Shown here: in pieces, positions 20,639 to 31,356 of the stretch | How the letters are laid out: every line of letters starts with the position of its first letter | How positions within the stretch are numbered: position 1 is the stretch's first letter | Source of the DNA: Alligator mississippiensis | Lineage: Eukaryota > Chordata > Crocodylia > Alligatoridae | Reading direction: 5' to 3' | Length of the DNA: 64,000 bases | Assembly (NCBI RefSeq): GCF_030867095.1 | Contig: NC_081824.1 | Location: 56,578,882-56,642,881, forward strand | Notes under the pieces: model-generated | What the model was told of the DNA's origin: nothing | Database searches by the model: none | What the model saw: the letters and a program-made list of their open reading frames with translations, nothing else | Made by a program: the position numbers and the translations under genes

Positions 20639-21263
20639 GGCCGTGTGTAGATGAAATGAGAGGCATGTGTGCACAACACTTTAAAGTGGGCTAAATGCTT
20701 TTGCACCACTTTAATGGTGTCAGTGTTTGCATGGCTTGGTGGCATATTGCACATTAATTCCAGCCGCTGTAGGAAAGTCGGCAACATAATGCACCTTAAA
20801 TGACTTGGGGCGCAGCCTACAGCTGTCTCTACAGCTGTGGAGCAAAGCAATGAGTTCTGTGCAGCTCCACAGCTCTGCAGGAAGTCCTGTAGGCTGTCTG
20901 ACAGCAGCCTAGGAAAACAGCTCTGCCCAAGAAAAGTGGCAGTTCTGATCTTTCCCCCCCTGCCTGGAGCCAGCCTGCCTGCCTGAGCTGCATGGGGGCC
21001 CAGTGCTTCCCTCCATGGCTGCAGTGCCTCCCCAGGACCACCTGAGCCAGGTGCCTGTGTGCAGGGGCTTCCTGAGGCACCAGCTCCCTGCCCATCTGCA
21101 GCCCAGGGACCGCTTTGCTTGCCAGCATCTTGCCCTCCCCACCAGACAGTTAGGTCAGCAGGGTGCATGTATGACATGGGGGCTTAATCAGCCCTAAATG
21201 GAAATGGTGTTTTTTAAAACCCACCGCTTCAATTTAGGGCCCCTGTTTCATCTACACATGCCC
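20639..21263. mobile_element. MITE with ends like the Myb/SANT transposons (3-bp duplication CAA)
   Basis: Left end GGCCGTGTGTAGATGAAA and right end reversed GGGCATGTGTAGATGAAA match at 16 of 18 bases. CAA at 20636-20638 and 21264-21266 is the likely target duplication. The interior is GC-rich (20800-21150); its open frames are without motifs. A non-autonomous element. Confidence 0.8.
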
Positions 21264-21390
21264 CAATATTTCCCCCTGATAAAATGCAAGCATCTAAATG
21301 AGATGGTTAGATAGAAAAAATGGAACCATTAGGAAGGGAATGCCTTTGAAAATCTAATAATTTCATTTAGGTGTGTAAATGGGATCAGGG

Positions 21391-21510
21391 CAGACAAGGT
21401 TCCTTGGGTGAATTTGATATCTTTTATTAGACCAACCCAAATAGTTGGAGAATAGTTATTAAGCAAGCTTTCGGGTTCAAAAACTCTTTGTCAGGCTAAG
21501 GAAGTTTCAG
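21391..21510 (-). mobile_element. Penelope-like element terminal fragment
   Basis: Read on the minus strand, a segment with a hairpin followed by CGAAAGCTTG leads into a tail containing GGTTGGTCTAATAAAAGATA. This layout (CTGA.GA, hairpin, CGAAAGC, then a run such as CTAATAAA) is the well-known terminal repeat of reptilian Penelope-like retroelements, whose ends carry hammerhead ribozyme motifs. No GIY-YIG or reverse transcriptase sequence adjoins it, so it is a short fragment. Confidence 0.6.
21465..21496 (-). ncRNA. Degenerate hammerhead ribozyme core
   Basis: On the minus strand CTGACAA (21494-21488) stands where the hammerhead core has CUGAUGA. It is followed by a weak stem II (AGAGTT, loop, AACCC) and then CGAAAGC (GAAA at 21472-21469). 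The order and spacing fit the two conserved strands of a type I hammerhead. The invariant G8 is A, one stem II pair is mismatched, and no convincing stem III is seen. It is therefore expected to be inactive. Confidence 0.5.
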
Positions 21511-22316
21511 CAGTTGGTGTGTGCTCTTCCTGGATGGAATGCAAAATAAAGAAGCCAGAGGCTGGGCTGGGGAGCCAGAACATCTGACAAAATTTGGCCA
21601 TATTTTTTTCAGGGTGGGTACATTGTAGAGGGGGTTACATTCTCAGTCCCAAAAACCCTCTCACAGAACCAACAGCAACCATAGCATCAAAGAATAACTC
21701 AAATTTAAATATGCATACAAATCTGGAAGTCTGGAGTTTTAGTAGACTCCTGATCAGTTAACAATCTGTGCACTAAACCAAAAAGTCAATTTGATGAAAT
21801 AGAAAAAAGGAAGAAAAATACCCAAACAGCATATTGAGTTTCCAAAATGATTTCAGGAATTGGTCTCAATAACAAAGTAATTTTGTATATTAGTTTTGAA
21901 TTTTGAGTCTATGCGTTTTTTAATAAAAATAAAGAATTATAGTAACTGTTATTGCTTTTAGCCTTTTCCCCTAAAATATTGTATGTATGCTTCTTTAATA
22001 AAAAAGATTTAGAATAATATTTTAAGGCAAAATTTAATAAAGCTCCAGGGTGCATGTTGAAATCTTTCCTCTATTCTCCGAATAAATGTAAGCTATTTCC
22101 ATAAAACACAACAGACCAAATCCTGATCTCAGTTGCATCTTTGGAGTTGCTCTAGGTTTGTATTGCTGTAGGTTTCTATTGCTGTTGTTCAGATGAGAAT
22201 TTCAGCTTTATTCCAGCCATTTCTGGGTCTAAATGTGTTTGTAATAGAGACCACTCCACATATATTATTTAGTATCTGTTTAAGGAATTATGTGTTTTGT
22301 CATAGGCTGGCCCAAG
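21511..22316. other. AT-rich stretch, nothing identified
   Basis: No gene, tandem repeat or transposon end recognised. Confidence 0.5.
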
Positions 22317-23215
22317 AGGTACATAGATTCATAGATGCTAAGGTCGGAAGAGACCCCAACAGACCATTAAGTCCAACCCCCTGCCCTGGGCAGGAAAGAG
22401 TGCTAGGGTCATATGACACCAGCCAGATGCCTATCCAGCCATCTCTTAAAGATCCCACAAGATCACCTCTCAGCCTTCTCTTGTGGAAGCTGAAGAGATC
22501 CTGGTCCCTTAGTCTCTCCTCATAGGGCTTGGCCTGCAAACACTTAACCATACGAATGGCCTCCTCTGGACCCTCTCAAGTTTATCCACACCCTTAAAGT
22601 ACAGCACCCAAAACTGGATGCAACACTCCAATTGCAGTCTGACCAGTGCCGCATAGAGGGGAAGTATCACTTCCTTGGTTCTATTTGTCATGCATCTGCT
22701 AATGCATGATAAAATGTATTAAAACTTTGCTGATAATTTTGTCATGCTGATTACTCAGGTTCATCTTGGAGTCCACTATGACTCCAAGATCCCTTTCTGC
22801 TTCTGTGCTGCTGAGAGGATCATTTCCCAGCCAGTAGGTGTGCTGAATATTTTTACACCTTAGGTGCAGCACTCTGCACTTGTCCTTGTTGTACTGCACC
22901 CTATTGTGGTCTGTCCACTTTTCCAACCTGTCCAGGTCCACCTGCAATTGCTCCCTAGCCTCCAGTTTGTTCACTTCACCCCACAATTTAGTATCATCCA
23001 CAAACTTGGACAGAGTACACTTCACACACACATCCAAGTCACTGATGAAGACATTGAAGAGTACGGGTCCAAGGACCGAGCCAGGCAGGACCCCACTGCC
23101 CACTTCCCTCTAGGTTGATACCAACCCATCCACCACCATTCTCTGGGTGAGACCCCCAAGCCAATTTGCCAACCACAAGACTGTGTAATCATCTAAATTA
23201 CCCATTGATTCATCT
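22317..23215 (-). mobile_element. CR1 LINE copy c, 5' truncated
   Basis: The plus-strand start ACATAGATTCATAGATGCTA is the reversed CR1 3' end. The minus strand then encodes the C-terminal half of the reverse transcriptase: KRRLRGDLVG near 22470, LECCIQFWVLYF near 22600, and upstream (23103 to 22699) GVLPGSVLGPVLFNVFISDL with the active-site box KFVDDTKLWG, in which both aspartates are present. The 5' break is near 23215. Stops and frame changes near 22690 inactivate it. Confidence 0.9.
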
Positions 23216-23271
23216 AAAACAAGTCTCTCAAACTCAACAATATTCCAATTTACCACCAATAATGAATGATA

Positions 23272-23390
23272 ACTCTGGATACTTAACCTTTTTTGTGCTT
23301 CATTGTCCTGTTCATGAAATGGTAATAATCATACCTGCCCACAAAAAAAGGACTATTTCAAAGATTTAAGGATAGGCTGTTAAGGTAATG
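23272..23390 (+). mobile_element. MIR-type SINE, 3' half
   Basis: GTGCTTCATTGTCCTGTTCA, then TGAAATGGTAATAATCATAC and CTGCCCACAAAAAAAGGACT follow the MIR 3' pattern (GTGCCTCAGTTTCC..ATCTGTAAAATGGGGATAATAATACCTACC...AGGATT). The 5' half is absent; the CR1-c insertion lies directly upstream. Confidence 0.65.
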
Positions 23391-23594
23391 CAATCAAAAA
23401 GAAAATATATGATTCCAGCCATAAATACTTGGTAACGGTATTTGAACACTGTGCAGCAGATACACTGTGGGCCACTCAGTGAGTGATGGGGCTAGAAGGA
23501 AGTATTGGACAGCTGTCTTATTTTCTGAGTATTGTTCATTCTGTGTACCAAAACCTTAGTTCTGCAAACAGTGATGCATAGTTGTTAAATCTAT

Positions 23595-23891
23595 GGGCAC
23601 CTATATAGGTAAGGGACTTCTCTCTGATGTGCTATTTAACACACATCAGAGCAGACTTGATTAATTCTGCATCATGTGTATTCAGCAGATTCCATCAGAA
23701 TCCCACCAGATCCCAGCAGAATCCCAGCAGATTCTGCATTATGTCTATTCAGCATCCCTGCATTTCAAAATGGTGGCAGGGGTGCTTTAACAAAAGCTTG
23801 TTGAATGAACATTTGTTAAAGCACCCCCACCACCATTCTGAAGTAGGGGATGCTGAGTACATGTTACACTGGGGCACGTGTATAGACACCC
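23595..23891. mobile_element. MITE, family 2, copy 2
   Basis: Ends GGGCACCTATATAGG and, reversed, GGGTGTCTATACACG. Shares AAATGGTGG.(A/T)GGGG.GC and the following GTTAAAGCACCCCCACCACC mirror with copies 1 and 3. The inner 23768-23845 part is an almost perfect palindrome around an AAGCTT centre. A tandem CCAGCAGAATC-type duplication lies at 23692-23735. Flanking trinucleotides (TAT, AAT) do not match well. Confidence 0.7.
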
Positions 23892-25026
23892 AATGAAACT
23901 GAATGGCTGAATGGTAGACAAATAAACATATGCAAAAATGTTAGTGGGATCAGAGTTTTGAGTAGAAAAAAATATCATGCAAATGTGAAATGAAAGTCTA
24001 AATTATAATCAATAAGCAAGAGGGGAATGGAACTCTTGTACAGGCAGCTAGCCTAACTTTTCTTGAATTTTCAAAAATGACAACATTCTTTTAATAATTT
24101 TAATGTATTTCAGACTTTTTAAAAAAGTCACTCTTCCTTATAATTGCTTAGAAATTTGCTATTGTAATACATTTCCTCTTTTTATTTTTTCTCAAGTGCA
24201 TGCATTGCGATATAGTGTTGCCCTGTTTGTTAGATTACTGCCAGTTATTATTTTAAAAGAAAAAATACAGATATATTTGTTTTGAATGAAAGCATACAAG
24301 CAGCTAAAGTGACTAAAACTGCCTTGGAGTTTCCACCATGACTGCAGCAGCCCATACCTAGCAGCAGCAGCAAGGAGAGCCAATGGTTTAGTGGCAGTAA
24401 TGACACCAACAGTCTATTTGTGAAAAGACTCCAATGTTCAGCACTCATCCTCCCCTCCTTCCCCCCACCTCTACATTATCAGGCCCCTCTGCCCAGGGCA
24501 CCAAAATTCTTAATTCCACCTCTGGTTAAAGGAAGCAACAGCCCATTAAAAAGCAGGGAAAGAGAGGACAATTTATTTTATTTGCTTTATATGCTAGCCT
24601 CCCTTAAAAAAGTCTCAGGCTTACAATTAATGTCAGGGACACTGAAACAAACCAAAATTCTTACAAAATATTGATAGATTATATTTTTGATCTACGAGAT
24701 AAAAACAACTCTCCTAATTTGTCATCCAGTTGCATGAGTCAGTAACAGGTATTTTAGGTGGGACTCTGTCCTGTGGTAAACTTCCCTCTTGCTTAAATGT
24801 TTCAGGATCAAACATCAGTTGAGTATCTTTTAAGGTAAAATGTTTTGTTTTGTTTTTTCCATCAATGTCTTGTGAACAGTGTTTTATATATATATATATA
24901 TATAACATTTAAAAAAAACCCACGGTATTCTGACAAGATCAAATATTTAAGCATCTCTGTATATATTGCATGGTTTTGTCAATAAAAATGAAAGACTTGA
25001 TTAATATGCAGAATTAGAAACATCCT
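23892..25026. other. AT-rich stretch with a hAT-like scrap and a TA repeat
   Basis: 24470-24528 on the minus strand starts CAGAGGTGGAATTAAGAATT and continues TTTGGTGCCCTGGGCAGAGG, which resembles one end of hAT elements related to that at 49388. The other end is not found. A (TA)10 run lies at 24885-24904. Nothing else recognised. Confidence 0.4.
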
Positions 25027-25311
25027 GCACACATCTACATGTTGCCCTATAGCAACATAGCAACGTGCTATGTTGCTGTATGGTGTGCTACAGCAATGTA
25101 GCAATCACACGGGTCTACATGTGATCACCTGCTATGTCGCTATAGTGGGGCGCTGCCTGTTTATAGTGCTCCGCTATGGTGATGTAGCAGGGAAATCTAA
25201 GTGTCCGCCACCTGTACTGGACCTACTGTACTGTACCTTAGTACTTCCAAAAGGAAGTATTAAAGCACGGCACCATAGCAAAGTCACTGTACAGTGATGT
25301 GTAGATGCGCC
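25027..25311. mobile_element. MITE with CCT duplication
   Basis: Left end GCACACATCTACATG and right end reversed GGCGCATCTACACATC. CCT at 25024-25026 and 25312-25314. The interior is a run of imperfect repeats of the word CTATGTTGCTGTA/TAGCAACATAGC, able to fold back on itself. No coding capacity. Confidence 0.75.
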
Positions 25312-25649
25312 CCTATGTAGGATCCAAATACACAGGAACTTCTACTGTTACTGTATACCTGGATAAGTTTATCATTGTAATGGAGCAATTTATAGGGTTA
25401 TGATTAAAATGAATTTAAAATAGAACTGTAAATGCTTCAAATTATAAATAAAATTAATTTGAAAATGAAGCTACACTTGAATTATCAAAAAATGCTGTAT
25501 TGTTCTCTTGTTTCCTAGAATTTTGTCCAAATTAGAATTTTAATAAACTTTTCTTTTCTAAACTTTAAGTGAGCAATTGCATACTAGTAAAGAAAATTCC
25601 ACTGTAAGTTTTATGATTTGATCCCCCCATCTATCTTGGAGACCAGGAG

Positions 25650-25745
25650 CACAAGAACTAAAAGACTGAAAGGGGCCTTCTGTGTCATCAGTCTAGTCTC
25701 CTAAATTTCCAGTAACTCATTTACCAAAGGATTCCCCAAAATAGC
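25650..25745 (-). mobile_element. CR1-like LINE 3' end fragment
   Basis: GACTGAAAGGGGCCTTCTGT followed by GTCATCAGTCTAGTCTCCTA has the pattern of a reversed CR1 3' untranslated region (GG.TGGAAGGGACCT..GG.GGTCATCTAGTCC). Very short and diverged. Confidence 0.5.
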
Positions 25746-26517
25746 CACTTCTAACTCTCATGCACAACAAGAAGGCCAAAAATTAGAAAGACCAGGAACA
25801 ATTTTCTACTTTGACTAGCTAAAGGTAGGGGAGATGAATGCACTACCAATGCCCTGCCTAAGAAATGATGAAGCAGTAATATACTCAGGGGGCACATCTA
25901 CATGTGCACATTTACTGTGCAGTAACTTAAGTTACTGTGCAGTAACCAAAAATTATTGTGCAGTATGGGTGCACATCTACACGTGCATTCCCGTACTGAA
26001 CAGTAACTTTGGCAACTTATGCTGAATTAGTTAATGAGCAGTAACACATGTGTAAATGCAGTACTGCACAGTAACATGCGAGCTTCCTGGCTGGGTCTGC
26101 CCAGCCACTTGGGGGCCAGTCGGTGCCCACCCCAGGGTTCTTTCCTGGCCCCTTCTCCTGCTGCTGAGCTCAGCTGCTGTCTGGCAGTGCTTAGCTGCAG
26201 GGTATAAATGCCTGCAGCCATTCTGTGCATTGGGGCACACACCACAGGGAGCCTGAAGGAGTTGCCTTCTGTTCAGGAGCCCAGCAGGCCCTGTGTGCCC
26301 CCTGAACAGCCTGCAGGCTGGGTGTGCCTAGGTTGTTCCCCACCCAAGCTGCTCTCTAGCCAAAGGTGAGTGCAGCAAAAGGCTGCAGGTGGCTGCATCT
26401 CTTTCCCAGCCCTGAGAACTCCCCCAGGTGTGCTGGCTTTGCTGGCTGTGCCACCAGGGGCAGCAACTGCTCCCCACTGCTGCTAACCCCTCACCTTCCT
26501 CTATTTGAAGGACCACT

Positions 26518-26997
26518 GTGAAGCACCTCAGCTATGCAGCTGTGACTCCCTGGCTGTGCCCCTGTTGGGGGTACTGCTGCCAGCCCTCCATTTTGAAATG
26601 CAAGGATGCTGGCATCACAAGGCCAGTTGTGTGGGGGCCCAGTCAGCCTGCAGGGGGCATGATATCCTCCTTCTCTCCCATGTCCAACCCCATCCCCATT
26701 CATGTGTGCCTGCCCATCCAGAGCCCCAATGGCCCAAACTGGATCTAGGAGGAGGTGCATGCCCTTGTGGCACTGTGCACCAAGGTGTATATCCTGAGGC
26801 AGTTCGCCCAGGGTAAACACATGAATGCCCACATTTACGAGGCCCTGGCAGCTGAGATGCATGTGTGGGGTCACTCCTGGTTGGCACAGCAGTGCTGCAT
26901 TAAGGTCAAGGGACTGCAGGATCAGTGGGTGGCTGTGACCAGCCACAATTGTCAGTTCAGTGGGGCCCCAGGACCATGGCTTTCATGTGGGAGCTGA
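26518..26997 (+). pseudogene. Myb/SANT-like DNA-binding protein remnant (copy B)
   Basis: The frame starting at 26518 runs to NWI and a TAG stop at 26746-26748. It then continues in the same frame with EEVHALVALCTKVYILRQFA, KHMNAHIYEALAAEMHVWGH and CCIKVKGLQDQWVAVTSHN, ending at 26995-26997. The pattern NW...EEV.ALV.L, N..IYEA(I/L)A..M...GH, C..K.K.L...W and ..HN..SG is the same SANT/trihelix domain as in copy A. The in-frame stop replaces one residue just before the EE pair, and the usual tryptophan of the L-W-.-D motif is cysteine (LCTK). The protein would have bound transposon DNA. The acidic C-terminal region seen in copy A was not found downstream. Confidence 0.78.
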
Positions 26998-27519
26998 CCC
27001 ACATTTTGGCACCCTGGAAGCCTGTGCCTATGTGCCACCCTGACATATCACCAGAGGAGGGGACCTTGGGCCTTCAGTACCCTGCCCAGCACTCCTCCCT
27101 GGCTGCTGCATCCACTGGCAGCCTAGGGAGCCTTGGCCAGTGGCTGCCTCAGCTTTGGCCCCACCCTGCAGGTGCCCACAAGGAGTGGCTGGCCATGTGA
27201 CTGTCAGCCACCAGAAGCACCAGCTCCTCCTTGTGGATCCAGCACTGACCCCCAAGTCAGTAGAGGCCATAGACGCTGGGCAAAACTGGACACCACCTGG
27301 CATGGGAAGCCCCATGCCAAATTGTCAGCCTCACTGGCTCTGGACCCATGTTAAGTCTCTCAATGGAGGGCAGGTCCTTTCAGCCCCAGTCCTCAACCCC
27401 ACCCCTGCCTCTGCCCTTGCCCCCTGGCTCCAGCCCCTCTCCTTGCCTGGCCTGCCCACACTCCCCTGGCTCCATACTTTCCCCCAGAGCATGCAGAGAG
27501 GCAAAACACAAGACAGACC

Positions 27520-27700
27520 TTTATTGAGAAACCTGTGTCCCCACAGCTGTCTAGTCACAGGCCTTTCATACTCATACACTGAGGAAGGTGTAGATCCTGG
27601 TGATCTCCTCCTTGGCATCTGGGGGCAGAAAAGTGTAGCACTGTGACAGATATCCCTCCAGGCATCAGCAGACATTGTGGGGCAGGCTGGGTTTGCCCCC
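27520..27700 (-). pseudogene. Possible coding tail on the strand opposite to the Myb gene
   Basis: On the minus strand one frame reads LEGYLSQCYTFLPPDAKEEI then TRIYTFLSV and a stop, followed within about 50 bases by AATAAA (27525-27520). This has the composition of a true protein end, but I recognise no family. It may be the end of a second gene of copy B. Confidence 0.25.
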
Positions 27701-29949
27701 CTTCACTGTTATAGCTCAGGGTCCCAATCCAGTAGCACAGGTGTGCCTGGGGTACCAGCAGGATCAGCAGCAACAGGGCATAGTGGCCTGGAAAGCCCTC
27801 CACTTGTACAAACAGCCCATTGTGCACTGCCCATAGCATGCACAGCAGGGGAACACTCGGCATGCAGTGGCGGTGTGATGGGGGGTGGTGGCCCCAGAGC
27901 ACCTCCCTGGACAGGCCCCCATGGGGAGGGTGGGGGTGCAGCCAGTCCCTCAAACAAGATGTCTGAGAACTCCACATGCCCCAAGCCCAGGTACTGGAGG
28001 CTGGACACCAGAGCTGTGGGTCCGCAGAGGCAGAGGTGGGGTCAGTGGGACTTGGAGCCTTGGAAGCAGGTGCTGCCAGCAGCTTAGCCTGGCCCACCCT
28101 GGGAAGTGGGCAGGAGAGTCAGGTGACCTGTGGCCAGCCCCCAGGGAGAATGTAGGGATGGAAGAGCTCAGGAAACACCCACCTGAGCCCAGGCCTGTCT
28201 GGCCAACTTGGGTTGGTCCCTGGCCACCCACACACAGCTGATCTCCAATCTTAGGCTAGGCAGCACAGGGCCCCTGTAGCAGAGCTTCTTATCTTTCAAA
28301 TGTTGCAAAGTCTCACAAAAACCTTCTGTCTCTTGCCTCTGCAGGGTCAATATCTGGATATGGGGAGAGAACACAAAGGCCCACATGACCAACACCACAG
28401 TCTCACCACCACCTGTCACTGAAGCCACCCAAAGGCACCTGCCTGAGTGGTTTAGCCTTGATGGGACCCTCCTGCTGCAGTGGCTGGTGGTTACAGTAGA
28501 GGGGTGGGTGGCAGACCAGTGGGAGTGGAAAGCAGTGGACCTCACCTGGCAGTCCGCACAGCTGTGGGCTTGCCACTGGGCACTGCCACTGGGCAGACCT
28601 GGCAGCCCTAGAATGGTGGCACATAGAGCTGCTGGAAGAGTAGCTGGCCACTCAGGGCTGTCCAGCAGAGGCTTCACTCATGCTTCCCACTGTGTCTGAC
28701 CATCAGCCAGGCTCCACAGGGCTCTGGGTCCTGCCTTCCCCTCCACAGCATGCCTCCAGCATTACTCTGGAGCAGGTGCTGCAGTGTGTGCCAGCCACAG
28801 GCTTCCCTGGTCTTCACTTTGGCCCCCCGGACCCATCAAGAACTGGCTGTGGCTGGGGTGCTGCCTGCCTGATGCTGGGCTCTGTGCCCTGGGTAGCTGT
28901 GCTCCTCAGCCCCACACACATGGACTCAGAGATGGGGTCAGACATGTGAAGTGTCTTTTAAGTTTGGAGAGCAGGGTTTTTTATTGTTGGTGGGTGGGGG
29001 TGTGTTGGAGAGGCAATGTGTGTGGGGGGAGGAGGGGGGTGTTTGTTGAGGGGTGGAGAGATGGAGGGTTGTTGTTTTAATAAAGTTTGAACTGTTTGAC
29101 CTACATGTGTGTCCTGAAGTGGTGCTAGGAGTAAACAGGGGGTTGGGGGGATGTGGGCAGCAGGGCAGGTGGGCTGGCATGGGGAATGAAGGAAGAGGGG
29201 GGCAGTCAAAGCCTCCCACAGTCAGTGCCCTGTGGGTGCATGGCTTCCCTAGGGCCTGAACAGGGGTGCCTGGTGGGGTCAGCAGGGACAGCACCATGGC
29301 CAGCAGTAGTGCAGGGTGCTGGTCACTGCTGGCAGGGTCTGGGCTGGAGCAGTGGGGCACTGGACACCACTAGCAGGGGCAGGGGCAGGGGCAAAAGTGG
29401 TGTGGGAAGGGAGGGTGGAGCTGCTGTGTGCTGCTGGGCATGTAGCTCACAGGCTGAGGAGGGACTGGGCAGGGATCAGAGGGCAAGGGTGTGCTTTTAA
29501 GATGGCCACCAAGTGCTGGCAGCCACGTGACTAGAGGCAGGAGCAGCTCCGTGTGGCCACAGGAGCACATGGCATGCTCCTCTGACTTTGGACTAAATCT
29601 AGTCCCAGGTCAGTTGCACATGTAGATGCCAGTCCCATTCTCACTTACTGCAGAGTAAGTTACTGCACAGTAACTTTAATGTGCAGTAAATGCATGTATA
29701 CACACGCCCAGGAATTCCTAGGAAAAAGACCACACCACATCTTACAGAGGAAGGTAAACAACCCATAGTCCTTGTTATTATGGCTTAAAGGATTTTTTTC
29801 CCCTTTCTCCTAAACTAGTAATACCATGAATAGAAGAGTTAGACCCTCTAGCAAAGAATCTCTAAGCAGACTCCAGACAAAAGCTCCTATGCCAAATGCT
29901 TCAGCAGAAAGGAAATGCAAAAAAAAATTAGAAGTCAGTTGGTGAACCT

Positions 29950-30180
29950 ATATGAGATGCTAAAAGCACTAACTTTACTGTGCATTAGTGCACCACTATG
30001 AAAGACATGCTAATACACAGTAGAATTTCTCTACTGAGCGTTAGTGTCACATAAAAGACACGCACCTTTTATTCTGTGCAATAGTGCTAATTACAGTGCA
30101 TTAAGTTAGTACCTGTTTTTACAGGAACTAATCTTAATACGCTGTGATTATGGCACATTAATGCACTTGTAGATGTGCCC
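29950..30180. mobile_element. MITE, decayed left end
   Basis: Right end reversed is GGGCACATCTACAAGTGCAT, the same terminal word as copy B of the Myb/SANT transposon. The left end near 29950 (GAGATGCTAAAAGCACTAA) is a mutated counterpart. The interior consists of inverted words such as CTGTGCATTAGTGC and TTTATTCTGTGCAATAGTGC. Confidence 0.6.
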
Positions 30181-30298
30181 AGTAGCAGTTATCAAGTGGG
30201 AAAATTATCTGTCTTGGACCTCAAAGGCAACCCTCAAGGCCCTAAAGCATGAGACTGCCTAAAACCTACAACACTGTAAGGGTTACTCTCTGTTGCTA

Positions 30299-30478
30299 GA
30301 CACAGAAGTTACACATAAACCAGTTTAAGTGATCGTAAACTAGTTTAAACCTGTAACAGAAGAGAAGTTTAACACACAAACCAGATTTAGAATGGCCAAG
30401 CCCAGTTTAAGATAAACCTGGATGGATGTAATATCAGACTTACCTGATTTAGATTAAACTGGTTTATGAAGTTCTGTC
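30299..30478. mobile_element. Small MITE with perfect inner inverted repeat (CTA duplication)
   Basis: CATAAACCAGTTTAA at 30314-30328 is the exact reverse complement of 30454-30468. The outer ends GACACAGAAGTT and, reversed, GACAGAACTT also pair. CTA at 30296-30298 and 30479-30481 is the likely duplication. The word CGTAAACTAGTTTAAA is shared with the element at 41521-41962, so the two are related. Confidence 0.75.
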
Positions 30479-30481
30479 CTA

Positions 30482-31033
30482 GATCTCCTGACTCAGGTTA
30501 CCTCACTGTCACCCAGCATCCCAGGATTATTTGCAGCACTGGGCTATGTTGTCTGATCTGGTGGAGTAGGGCCAGCCCTGCCCCCATTTGTCACAAAGTG
30601 GAGGCAGTAAAGCCTCTGCTCCCTAGCTTGCTTCCTGCCTGTGCTTGTTGGCTCAATGGGATGGGGAAGCAGGGGAATAGATCCCCAGACTCCCCTGGCC
30701 CCATCTACACAGTGCAAGGGAAGGGAAAATGCCTCATAGTGGGAGTTTATCATCCCTCCCCCCCACCCCAGCAAGCCAGGCTGGAATAACTTTAGCCCTG
30801 CCCCCATGCTAGCCGCCCATGTCTCTGGGCTGGCTCAGAAACCAAACCTTCATCCTTACTGATGTCTAAGGCAAAGTATTATTTCAATTATTGGACCATG
30901 CATGGACTGCCCTTGCTACTCACTGTATTGATCCAGTAGTGGTCCTACATCTTTCCTCCTCGTTCTTTTGATTTCTAGGATGAAAGAAGCTTTTCCAGTT
31001 TCCTATTCTTTGCACGGTCTAAACTCATGTAAC
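30482..31033. other. Unclassified stretch, partly GC-rich
   Basis: No coding motif, paired ends or known repeat recognised. Confidence 0.45.
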
Positions 31034-31036
31034 TCA

Positions 31037-31337
31037 GGATGCCTATACAAATGCTCTGACACATTCTGTTTAGAGAACTTGGAGCAGATTTGATTTATGA
31101 ATTAATTGAGTCTTTTGGACTCTTTCAGCATCTCATGTGTTAGTGTCCCACATTTCAAAATGGTGGTGGGGGCACTTTCAAGCTCATCAAACAAGCTTTA
31201 CTTAAAACACCCCCATAGCCATTTTGTAATGTGGGATGCTGAATACAGAAAACACTGTGTCATTTTAATTAAAGTGGCTTTCAGGAGGCACTCTAATTAA
31301 AACACCCCTCCACCCCAGAGCATATGTTTAGGTGCCC
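31037..31337. mobile_element. MITE, family 2, copy 3 (TCA duplication)
   Basis: Left end GGATGCCTATACAAATGCTC and right end reversed GGGCACCTAAACATATGCTC align over 20 bases with few differences. TCA at 31034-31036 and 31338-31340. The interior AAATGGTGGTGGGGGCACTT and its reverse counterpart near 31207-31225 match copies 1 and 2. Confidence 0.82.
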
Positions 31338-31356
31338 TCAATGACCAGGACACTTA

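Larger units (their letters stand above)
25890..29709 (+). mobile_element. Myb/SANT-coding DNA transposon, copy B (PIF/Harbinger-like), both ends present
   Basis: The left end reads GGGCACATCTACATGTGC and the right end, reversed, reads GGGCGTGTGTATACATGC. Both ends carry sub-terminal copies of TTACTGTGCAGTAAC-type words. AGG at 25887-25889 and 29710-29712 fits a 3-bp target duplication. The 3.8-kb interior is GC-rich against an AT-rich surrounding and holds a decayed Myb/SANT gene. Possible poly(A) signals lie at 29079-29084 on the plus strand and 27520-27525 on the minus strand. A DDE transposase was not recognised in any frame, but decay could hide one. Confidence 0.8.

Noticed and set aside
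20635..21177. 180-codon minus-strand frame
   Set aside because: Entirely inside the MITE at 20639-21263; low-complexity composition, two further frames equally open.
23692..23735. CRISPR-like repeats (ATCCCACCAGATCCCAGCAG)
   Set aside because: Three short imperfect copies without spacers in a eukaryotic MITE; simple local duplication.
27140..28097. Several frames of 136-180 codons on both strands
   Set aside because: GC-rich interior of copy B gives long frames everywhere. Only the SANT part and possibly the minus-strand end at about 27570-27700 look like protein.
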